A DNA stretch of 7,705 nucleotides from NCBI GenBank assembly GCA_016210435.1, contig JACQUF010000009.1, forward strand, positions 1-7,705, written 5' to 3'. Below are positions 1 through 5,577 of the stretch, one piece after another; the first letter of the stretch is position 1, and each line of letters begins with the position of its first letter. The stretch comes from Chloroflexota bacterium. Its GTDB lineage: Bacteria; Chloroflexota; Dehalococcoidia; Lucifugimonadales; Lucifugimonadaceae. The notes beneath the pieces are model-generated. The model saw only the letters and a list, made by a program, of their open reading frames with translations, was not told the origin of the DNA and searched no databases. The translations under genes and the position numbers were made by a program.

Positions 1-3
1 GCT

Positions 4-33
4 CCTCTCCCGCCGGGAGAGGGCTGGGGTGAG
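4..33 (+). repeat. Dispersed hairpin repeat, copy A
   Basis: Near-perfect palindrome: CCTCTCCCG (4-12) pairs with CGGGAGAGG (14-22), followed by GGCTGGGGTGAG. Related copies lie at 71-110 and 5538-5572, all in the same orientation. It is downstream of the leftward glpK gene, so as RNA it would fold in the glpK 3' region. There is no T-tract, so a classical intrinsic terminator is not shown. Such repeats are widespread in GC-rich bacterial intergenic DNA, and their spurious translation products (TPALSRRERG-like) are familiar from databases. Confidence 0.75.
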
Positions 34-42
34 CCTGTCGAA
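30..42. repeat. TGAGCCTGTCGAA repeat, first copy
   Basis: The 13-mer TGAGCCTGTCGAA follows directly on hairpin copy A and recurs exactly at 3636-3648, also beside a hairpin. Its complement, TTCGACAGGCTCA, is a motif I recognise as a common dispersed intergenic repeat in bacteria. No function is evident from the sequence. Confidence 0.6.
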
Positions 43-70
43 CCACGGCTGGGCACCGACCTTTAGCCTG

Positions 71-110
71 CTCCCCGCTCCCGCCGGGAGAGGGCTGGGG
101 TGAGGGCGAG
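71..110 (+). repeat. Dispersed hairpin repeat, copy B
   Basis: A variant of copy A: CTCCCG (78-83) faces CGGGAG (85-90), followed by AGGGCTGGGGTGAGGGCGAG. Copies A and B are tandem, about 70 bp apart, and lie between the glpK stop and the window edge. The GGGTGAGGGC core (98-107) recurs at 3665-3674 and 5563-5572. Confidence 0.7.
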
Positions 111-138
111 TCGCGGACATCGGACAAGGTGCGCCAGC

Positions 139-1641
139 CTACTCCCCGCGATACCGCGCCTGAGCCAGCGCCTGCTTCCAGCCCTGATGCAATTCCAGCC
201 GCTCGGTGACAGACATGCGCGGCTCGTACACGCGGCTCGCCGACCAGGACTTCGATAACTCGGTATCCGACTTCCAGAGCCCGATCGCTCGTCCGGCAAG
301 GAAAGCCGCGCCCAGCGCGGTGGTCTCCTGGACGGACGCTACCTCCACCAGCCTGCCCAGAATATCCGCCTGGAATTGCATCAGGAATTCGTTCGCCGTT
401 TGCCCGCCATCGGCCCTCAGAGTCAACGCCTGTTGCGACCCTTGCGAACGGCCAACGACAGCCATCGCGTCCAGCACATCCTTGACCTGGTAGGCGGTCG
501 ATTCGAGCGCGGCCCGCACCACATGCGCGTAGCTGGCGCCTCGCGTCAGTCCTACGATCGCACCGCGGGCTTCCGGGTCCCAGTGCGGCGCGCCAAGCCC
601 CACCAGCGCTGGAACGAAGTACACCCCGCCGTTGGTATCAGCCAGCTCCGCGAGCGACGCCGTTTCTTCGGCAGACGAGATTACAAGCATGTTGTCCCGC
701 AGCCACTGAATCGCCGCGCCCGTCACGAAGATGCTGCCCTCCAGGGCATATACGATCTTGCCGCCGGTCTGCCATCCGAGGGTGCCCAGCACGCCGCCGG
801 AGGTGGCGGGTACACGTGACCCGGCATTCGCGAGCACGAACGCGCCGGTCCCGTAGGTGCATTTCGCCATGCCCGACTTGAAGCAGGCCTGGCCGTATAA
901 CGAAGCGTGCTGATCGCCAGCGATTCCGGCGACGAGCACCTCTCCGCCCAGGACGTCGCGGGATGTCTCAGCGAACTCGGCCGCGGACGGTTTCACTTCC
1001 GGAAGCAGACGGCGCGGGACCTGAAACAGGTCCAGCAAGGTGTCGTCCCAATCGAGATCGCGGAGATTCACCAGCATCGTCCGCGATGCGTTGGTCGCGT
1101 CCGTTGCATGGATGGCGCCGCCGGTGAGCCTGTAGAGCAGCCAGCTGTCGACGGTGCCGAAGCACAGCTCGCCAGCCTCAGCTCGATCCTGCCCCTTTGG
1201 GGCATGGTCGAGCAGCCACCGCAATTTGGTCGCCGAGAAATAGGCATCGATAACGAGCCCCGTCCGAGCGCGGATTTCTGGTTCGAGTCCCCTGGCTTTG
1301 AGCCCTTCGCACATCGGGGCGGTGCGGCGGCATTGCCACACGATCGCATTCGCGACGGGCCGACCGGTGCTGCGCTCCCAGACGACCGTCGTTTCCCGCT
1401 GATTCGCGATTCCGATGGCCGCGATGTCTGCCCAGCCCAACCCCGCCGAGCGCACTGCCTGGCGTGCTGTCTCGACCACCGCCGAGAGTATTTCGTTCGG
1501 GTCGTGCTCGACCCAGCCCGGCCGGGGAAATATCTGTCGCAGCTCTTGCCGGGCGCTGCCGACAGGGCGGGCCGCGGCGTCGAACACGATCGAGCGCGTG
1601 CTGGTCGTGCCTTGATCGATGGCGAGGATATGCTCGGGCAT
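139..1641 (-). CDS. glpK: Glycerol kinase
   Basis: ATP-dependent phosphorylation of glycerol to sn-glycerol 3-phosphate in the cytoplasm, the entry step for glycerol use and for lipid backbone supply. The 500 residues match the full family length. Visible FGGY-kinase motifs are the N-terminal phosphate-binding IDQGTTSTR (8-16), the substrate-binding NQRETT (80-85, with R82 and E83), Y134, the catalytic-base segment GIAGDQ (239-244, D243), the ATP-domain CTYGTGAF (261-268), the FGGY signature region GLGAPHWDPEARG (348-360) and DGGQTANEF (411-419). It is the last gene of a probable three-gene operon, 28 nt after the hypothetical gene, with only a weak AGGG ribosome-binding sequence. I see no His in the loop before GIAGDQ, where the HPr-phosphorylated His of Firmicutes GlpK lies, and no match to the E. 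coli EIIA-Glc contact segment near the C-terminus, so PTS control seems unlikely. No glpF or glpD is adjacent. Confidence 0.97.
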   Translation of the reverse strand: MPEHILAIDQGTTSTRSIVFDAAARPVGSARQELRQIFPRPGWVEHDPNEILSAVVETARQAVRSAGLGWADIAAIGIANQRETTVVWERSTGRPVANAIVWQCRRTAPMCEGLKARGLEPEIRARTGLVIDAYFSATKLRWLLDHAPKGQDRAEAGELCFGTVDSWLLYRLTGGAIHATDATNASRTMLVNLRDLDWDDTLLDLFQVPRRLLPEVKPSAAEFAETSRDVLGGEVLVAGIAGDQHASLYGQACFKSGMAKCTYGTGAFVLANAGSRVPATSGGVLGTLGWQTGGKIVYALEGSIFVTGAAIQWLRDNMLVISSAEETASLAELADTNGGVYFVPALVGLGAPHWDPEARGAIVGLTRGASYAHVVRAALESTAYQVKDVLDAMAVVGRSQGSQQALTLRADGGQTANEFLMQFQADILGRLVEVASVQETTALGAAFLAGRAIGLWKSDTELSKSWSASRVYEPRMSVTERLELHQGWKQALAQARYRGE

Positions 1642-1669
1642 TCACGCCGGCCCTGGGCAAGGCGTTTCT

Positions 1670-1981
1670 TCAGCCATGCCCCACATCCGAATGCCGTTTC
1701 CGCGGCAAACGAGCGATCGTCTCGGCATGACGATGTGACACCTCGCGGATGAATTCGGCCTTCAAAAGCGCCCCGGCATCGAACGGAACAGGAATCGGCG
1801 GTCCCCAACGATCGCCGCATCGAACGTCCGCCGAGCGGTGGCCATTAGTGAGATGAAAGTGAAGAAACGCGACCCTGCGCATGTAAAAGATGCCCGGCTT
1901 TACCTCGCTTACCTGCGGTAACCTCCGGATCTGGTCCAGGATTTCCGCGAGGTCTGCCAGCTTTTCAGCCGGACAGTGCAT
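1670..1981 (-). CDS. Conserved-looking hypothetical protein, 103 residues
   Basis: I cannot assign a function. The protein has a predicted helical N-terminus (5-20), then a compact core with KPGIFYMRRVAFLHFH (28-43) and ADVRCG (51-56), and a basic, His-rich tail. It resembles small bacterial proteins I recall with an FLHFH...ADVR core, which are uncharacterised; this is recognition from memory only. There is no signal peptide or membrane segment. The gene starts 7 nt after the aldo/keto reductase stop, and its likely Shine-Dalgarno GAGGGG lies inside the last codons of that gene, which suggests translational coupling. glpK follows 28 nt downstream. The clustered His residues (H41, H43, H48) could bind a metal or a cofactor, but that is a guess. 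The spacing, operon fit and family-like core make it very likely a real gene. Confidence 0.75.
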   Translation of the reverse strand: MHCPAEKLADLAEILDQIRRLPQVSEVKPGIFYMRRVAFLHFHLTNGHRSADVRCGDRWGPPIPVPFDAGALLKAEFIREVSHRHAETIARLPRKRHSDVGHG

Positions 1982-1988
1982 ATTCTGG

Positions 1989-2933
1989 TCACCCCTCGGG
2001 GATCAGAGCCTTGTTGACCTCGGCGAGCTCCTCATTTGAGAGCTTCCAATTACACGCGGCTGCATTCTGTTCGACCTGATTGGGTGTCGAAGCACCGGCA
2101 ATGACTGAGCTAACCTCGGGGTGCGCGAGAAGCCAGGCGAACGCCAGATCTACCATTGAATGCCCACGGGGCTTGAGCCATCCTTCAAGGCGCTCGAGGA
2201 CATCGAAATTCTGATCTGTCAGTCGCCGCTGTCTTGCCGATTCCAGTACGGCCAGGCGCGTGCCCTGAGGGGGTGGCATCCCGCGGCGGTATTTGCCAGT
2301 GAGGAACCCGTGCGCGAGCGGGTAATACGGGAGGATTCCGAGGCCGAAGTGCCGGCACGCCGGCAGCACTTCCTTTTCGATCGAGCGTTCCAGCATCGAA
2401 TATTCGGGCTGCGCGCTCACGAATTTGACGAGGCCGTTGCGGTCGGATGTCCACGCCGCGTCGGCGATCTGCCAGCCGGGGAAATTCGAACATCCGATGT
2501 AACGCACTTTGCCCGCCCGGACGAGGTCGTCGAGGGCTCGTAAAGTCTCCTCCAGCGGAGTATTTGGGTCAGGCTGATGAAATTGATAGACGTCGATATA
2601 GTCAGTCCCCAGGCGCTGGAGGCTTCCGTGAACCTGGTCGGCGATGTGCTGGCGGGACCCGCCCATGCCGTGGGGGCCGTCCGCCCATTTCATGCCGAAT
2701 TTGGTGGCGAGCAGCACCTTCTCACGCTTGCCCTTGATGGCCCGGCCGATGTACTGCTCTGACAAGCCCTTTGAATAGATGTTTGCCGTATCGATCATGT
2801 TGATGCCGAGCTCGATTGCCCGGTCGATTACCGCTGCGGCCTGTGCAGCGTCCATCCGGCCCCCGAAATTGTTGGTCCCGAGCCCGATCTCTGATACTTC
2901 CAGGCCGGAATTGCCGAGGTGACGGTAGCGCAT
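1989..2933 (-). CDS. Aldo/keto reductase (AKR superfamily)
   Basis: A cytosolic NADPH-dependent oxidoreductase that reduces an aldehyde or ketone to the alcohol; the substrate is not predictable from sequence. Its 314 residues fit a complete (beta/alpha)8 barrel. The catalytic tetrad is visible: D48 in MIDTANIYSKG, Y53, K78 in LLATKF and H119 in YQFHQPDP. Cofactor-site motifs are IGCSNF (146-151), Q175 and the late IAGASTPNQVEQN (278-290). The overall pattern is that of the YajO/YghZ and potassium-channel beta-subunit-like class, often labelled L-glyceraldehyde 3-phosphate or general aldo/keto reductase. It is the first gene of the leftward unit with the hypothetical gene and glpK. AGGGA lies about 7 nt before the ATG. 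The link to glycerol kinase makes a triose or polyol substrate attractive, but this class is promiscuous and the link is inference. Confidence 0.93.
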   Translation of the reverse strand: MRYRHLGNSGLEVSEIGLGTNNFGGRMDAAQAAAVIDRAIELGINMIDTANIYSKGLSEQYIGRAIKGKREKVLLATKFGMKWADGPHGMGGSRQHIADQVHGSLQRLGTDYIDVYQFHQPDPNTPLEETLRALDDLVRAGKVRYIGCSNFPGWQIADAAWTSDRNGLVKFVSAQPEYSMLERSIEKEVLPACRHFGLGILPYYPLAHGFLTGKYRRGMPPPQGTRLAVLESARQRRLTDQNFDVLERLEGWLKPRGHSMVDLAFAWLLAHPEVSSVIAGASTPNQVEQNAAACNWKLSNEELAEVNKALIPEG

Positions 2934-2971
2934 TGGCCTTCCCTTCGAGAACCAGGAACGACAGGGACGGG

Positions 2972-2977
2972 ATTATA
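2972..2977 (-). promoter_or_regulatory. Candidate -10 box for the aldo/keto reductase operon
   Basis: The minus strand reads TATAAT exactly, in a 73-bp divergent intergenic region that is otherwise GC-rich. Transcription would start roughly 30 nt before the reductase ATG. The best -35 candidate, TTGCCG, lies 21 bp upstream, which is too far for a standard sigma-70 spacing, so only the -10 is convincing. Confidence 0.4.
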
Positions 2978-3006
2978 GGCGTCCGCGGAATCGAGGCCCG
3001 GCAACC

Positions 3007-3552
3007 TTGATCACGCTAGAGATGGTGATCGTTGGGGCGATCCGAATCGCAGGGTCGCTCCCGGTGCTTCGATGGCCGTTTGCCGGCGCAATCATCGCCA
3101 TCCTGGTCGACTTTTCCGACCTGTTCTGGATGAACCTGCTCACCCTGGGCGGGCTGGGCGACTACCAGGCGTTCGACAAGTGGGTCGATCTCGTCTATAT
3201 GGCGACATTCCTGATCGTCGCGATGCGTTGGAGCGGTATTGAAAAGAAAGTTGCGATTGGCCTGTTCTCGTATCGGATGGTCGGGATCGCGGTATTCGAG
3301 ATCGTCCAATGGCGCAGCGTTCTCCTAATATTTCCGAACGTATTCGAGTTCTGGTTCATATTTGTCGCAGGCAGAAATCTTTTTAAGCCGTCCTATCGGT
3401 TGAACCGAGTCCGTGCTGGTCTCTGGTTCTTCGTCCTGCTAATTGCCAAAGAAGGCCAGGAATTCGTATTGCATCAGGGGAAGTACCTGGACCGGTATCG
3501 AGCCGTCGATGTCGTGGTCGACTGGTGGAACTGGGTAACAGGTCTCTTCTAG
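3007..3552 (+). CDS. Polytopic membrane protein of unknown function
   Basis: I do not recognise the family. The 181 residues are strongly hydrophobic, with about five or six predicted membrane segments near 7-21, 23-45, 59-75, 82-102, 105-122 and 137-156, then a Trp-rich amphipathic end (WWNW, 173-176). Several charged residues sit in or at the edges of the hydrophobic stretches: D35 and D38 (VDFSDLF), E98, E114, K148, E149 and E152. This is more typical of a transporter or membrane enzyme than of a passive anchor. There is no signal peptide apart from the first segment. The start is uncertain: TTG at 3007 has GAGG ten bases upstream, while ATG at 3022 would shorten the protein by five residues and has no proper ribosome-binding site. 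It is divergent from the reductase operon and separated from the next gene by 232 bp, so it is probably transcribed alone. Confidence 0.8.
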   Translation: MITLEMVIVGAIRIAGSLPVLRWPFAGAIIAILVDFSDLFWMNLLTLGGLGDYQAFDKWVDLVYMATFLIVAMRWSGIEKKVAIGLFSYRMVGIAVFEIVQWRSVLLIFPNVFEFWFIFVAGRNLFKPSYRLNRVRAGLWFFVLLIAKEGQEFVLHQGKYLDRYRAVDVVVDWWNWVTGLF

Positions 3553-3553
3553 A

Positions 3554-3579
3554 ACCCCCACCCGCGCGAGGCCGGGGGT
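3554..3579 (+). other. Short inverted repeat after the membrane protein gene
   Basis: ACCCCC (3554-3559) can pair with GGGGGT (3574-3579) across a 14-nt GC-rich loop, starting one base after the stop codon. It could end or stabilise the transcript, but no T-run follows, so a Rho-independent terminator is not demonstrated. Confidence 0.3.
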
Positions 3580-3606
3580 CAGACTGCGGGTCTCTCATCC
3601 TCCACC

Positions 3607-3674
3607 CTCGCTCCCTGAGGGGAGTGAGCCTGCTCTGAGCCTGTCGAAGGCGTGCCCGAAGGGCGGGTGAGGGC
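3607..3674 (+). repeat. Degenerate hairpin repeat with TGAGCCTGTCGAA unit
   Basis: CTCGCTCCC (3607-3615) and GGGAGTGAG (3620-3628) form a nine-pair stem with one G-U wobble and a TGAG loop. The 13-mer TGAGCCTGTCGAA follows at 3636-3648 (first copy 30-42), then the GGGTGAGGGC core at 3665-3674. The order of hairpin, 13-mer and core resembles 4-107 and looks like a diverged copy of the same composite repeat. The rest of the 232-bp intergenic region (3553-3784) holds a small inverted repeat, CAGTTG (3726-3731) with CAACTG (3744-3749), and no convincing promoter hexamers. Confidence 0.6.
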
Positions 3675-3773
3675 CGAGATTGGGGAATGGCGGCGCGGCG
3701 CGGGTTCCCCGTCGGACGGGGTGTCCAGTTGTAGACTGACGCCCAACTGCCAGCCTGAGCGCGGCAGCCAACC

Positions 3774-3779
3774 GGAAGG
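3774..3779 (+). promoter_or_regulatory. Ribosome binding site of the Ggt-like gene
   Basis: GGAAGG lies five bases before the ATG at 3785 and supports that start, although the first 25 or so residues are outside the conserved family core. Confidence 0.6.
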
Positions 3780-3784
3780 CCCCT

Positions 3785-5524
3785 ATGAATCACCACAACA
3801 CCTACCCAGTTGGACGCTCCCCACATGGCCGGAAGTCTGATTCGTACATCCCTCCGCGCCTTGGCCTGAGCGGCGCGGTCGTAGCCAACCATCCCCTTGC
3901 CGCGATGGCCGGCATGACCGTCCTACAGAAGGGCGGAAATGCAGTCGATGCGGCGGTCGCCATCGGGTTCGCTCTCGGCGTGGTCGAGCCTTCCGGATCG
4001 GGCATCGGCGGCGACGGCTACGTCATGGTTTACAACAAGGAGAAAGGGACCGTCGAAGTAGCAAACGGCACGGGCGCCGCGCCGCTTGCTGCGACCCGTG
4101 AGCGGTTCCTGTCCGACGGTATCCCGATGAAAGGAATACTGTCGGTTTCCGTACCGGGCATCCTGGACGCCTTGCTGCTGGCGCACGGCAAATACGGAAA
4201 GCTCAACCTGGCGGAATGCGTCGAGCCCGCAATCGCCCTGTGCGAGCACGGTGTGCCGCTCAGTCACCGGCAGGCTGATCTCATCGCCCAGGAGAAGCTT
4301 CTAACGACGTTTCCTACATCGGCAGCAGTCTGGGCGCCGAAGGGGCGTCCGCTGCGCGCAGGCGAAGTCGCATATCAACCGAACCTGGCTAAGTCCTACA
4401 AGCTGATCGCGGACGGCGGCCGCGAGGTCTTCTACAACGGTCCAATCGGCCGCTCGATCGTTCGCTTTTCAGACGAGCAAGGCGGCCTGTTAACCACGCA
4501 CGACTTCTCCCGTCACAAGACGTCCTGGCAACCACCGATTCACATCAGATATCGCGGACACACCGTCTACGAAGCCCCCCCGAACAGCAGCGGGCACGTG
4601 CTCCTCCAGGAGCTCAACCTGGTCGAATTGTTCGACCTCAAGTCGATGGGTTTTGGCGCCGCGGACACCATCCACATCATGGTCGAAGCGAAGAAGCTGG
4701 CGTTCGCTGATCGGGAGGCCTACCTGGCCGACCCCGACTACGTCGATGTTCCGGTCGAAGGCCTCCTCTCCAAGCCGTACGCGAAAGACCGCGCCAAGTC
4801 GATTGACGTGAACAAAGCTGCGACGAACGTGCGCGAGGGCGACCCGTGGTCGTTCCAGATGTCGGCGCCCGACCGCCGGAAGCGGTTTCGCAGAGCGTGG
4901 AGCAAGGTGACGGAACGGGTCAGCGGGACGACACATTTCTGCGTGGTCGACCGCTCGGGCAATGCCGTCAGCGAACTGCAGTCGCTGCAGACCAGCTTCG
5001 GCTCCAACCTGATTGCCGGGACTACGGGGATTCTCCTGAACAATCGGATGACCTACTGGCACCTGGAAGAAGGTCACATAGACGTTCTCAGGCCCGGTCA
5101 GCGGGTGCGCCACACGATGAATCCTGTCATGGTGTTCAGTGGGGCAGCAGACAGGGATGGCAGGCTCGAGATCGTCTGCGGGACCCCCGGCGGCGATACC
5201 CAGGTCCAGACCAACCTGCAAATGGTGACGGGAATCATCGATTTCGGGCTCACCCCGAGCGAGGCAGTCGAGGCGAACCGCTGGACGCATCTTCAGAATC
5301 CGACCCTGTCGACGTATCCGCACACAACGCACGAAGCCCTGCAGATCGAGGAGCGTGCCGACCCAGCGGTCATCGAAAGGCTGAAGACGAAGGGTTACGC
5401 GATCGAGCAACTCAGCGCGTGGGGAGGCAGCGGAAGCGCGGGGATGATTCAGGTGCTTCGCGAATCGGGCGCGCTGGTCGCGGCTGCGGATCCCCGCAGG
5501 GATGGCGTGGCACTGGTCTGGTAG
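3785..5524 (+). CDS. Gamma-glutamyltransferase-like Ntn hydrolase with altered substrate site
   Basis: A member of the Ggt family, which is made as a proenzyme, cleaves itself before a Thr and uses that Thr as nucleophile on amide bonds. Its 579 residues cover the whole family fold: AVVANHPLAAMAG (31-43), GGNAVDAAVA (50-59), the glycine-rich GSGIGGDGY (71-79), EAPPNSSG (263-270), EAKKLAFADREAYLADPD (301-318), the cleavage and nucleophile site SGTTHFCVVD (380-389, T382), GILLNNRM (415-422), CGTPGGDTQ (465-473) and the ending ADPRRDG. Aligned from memory with E. coli Ggt, T391 matches T382 and G483/G484 match G469/G470. R114 corresponds to T96, N411 to Q402, Q430 to R421, D433 to Y424 and S462/S463 to H443/T444. 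The glutamyl-carboxylate contacts are therefore largely missing, so transfer from glutathione is doubtful; an amidohydrolase or acylase role, as in oxamate amidohydrolase or cephalosporin acylase-like branches, fits better. There is no signal peptide, unlike periplasmic Ggt. A basic insert (363-372) precedes the cleavage site. The sulfatase-fold gene follows after 53 bp. Confidence 0.9.
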   Translation: MNHHNTYPVGRSPHGRKSDSYIPPRLGLSGAVVANHPLAAMAGMTVLQKGGNAVDAAVAIGFALGVVEPSGSGIGGDGYVMVYNKEKGTVEVANGTGAAPLAATRERFLSDGIPMKGILSVSVPGILDALLLAHGKYGKLNLAECVEPAIALCEHGVPLSHRQADLIAQEKLLTTFPTSAAVWAPKGRPLRAGEVAYQPNLAKSYKLIADGGREVFYNGPIGRSIVRFSDEQGGLLTTHDFSRHKTSWQPPIHIRYRGHTVYEAPPNSSGHVLLQELNLVELFDLKSMGFGAADTIHIMVEAKKLAFADREAYLADPDYVDVPVEGLLSKPYAKDRAKSIDVNKAATNVREGDPWSFQMSAPDRRKRFRRAWSKVTERVSGTTHFCVVDRSGNAVSELQSLQTSFGSNLIAGTTGILLNNRMTYWHLEEGHIDVLRPGQRVRHTMNPVMVFSGAADRDGRLEIVCGTPGGDTQVQTNLQMVTGIIDFGLTPSEAVEANRWTHLQNPTLSTYPHTTHEALQIEERADPAVIERLKTKGYAIEQLSAWGGSGSAGMIQVLRESGALVAAADPRRDGVALVW

Positions 5525-5537
5525 GGTCGCGGGCATG

Positions 5538-5572
5538 ACCCTCTCCCGGCGGGAGAGGGTGTGGGTGAGGGC
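5538..5572 (+). repeat. Dispersed hairpin repeat, copy C, in the ggt-like/sulfatase-fold gap
   Basis: ACCCTCTCCC (5538-5547) and GGGAGAGGGT (5551-5560) form a perfect ten-pair stem with a GGC loop, followed by GTGGGTGAGGGC. It begins 13 bp after the Ggt-like stop and ends five bases before the next start codon. It has the same orientation and tail as copies A and B. The stem is strong enough to weaken read-through or to protect the upstream message from decay, although no T-run is present. Confidence 0.8.
5567..5571 (+). promoter_or_regulatory. Ribosome binding site derived from the repeat
   Basis: GAGGG lies six bases before the GTG at 5578 and is part of the GGGTGAGGGC core of repeat copy C. 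The TGA at 5566-5568, also inside the repeat, is in frame with the gene, so GTG 5578 is the first possible start. The next Met (residue 37) would delete the metal ligand D9. Confidence 0.6.
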
Positions 5573-5577
5573 GAACG

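Noticed and set aside
1..110. Possible CRISPR or phage attachment site from the repeated units
   Set aside because: There are only two imperfect palindromic copies, with no regular spacers and no cas, integrase or tRNA gene; a dispersed intergenic repeat explains them.
63..299. Short minus-strand frame ending in TPALSRRERG
   Set aside because: That peptide is the known spurious translation of this hairpin repeat family; the rest overlaps glpK out of frame.
907..1752. Long plus-strand open frame (281 codons) antisense to glpK
   Set aside because: It lies opposite a textbook glycerol kinase and its translation is low-complexity Arg/Pro/Ala with no motif. Such frames are common opposite GC-rich genes.
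3785..3880. Signal peptide on the Ggt-like protein
   Set aside because: The N-terminus is polar (MNHHNTYPVGRSPHGRKSDS) with no hydrophobic core before the conserved domain.
5538..5560. Rho-independent terminator between the Ggt-like and sulfatase-fold genes
   Set aside because: The stem is strong but is followed by G-rich sequence without a T-run, and the same repeat carries the next gene's ribosome binding site. It may attenuate, but termination is not supported.
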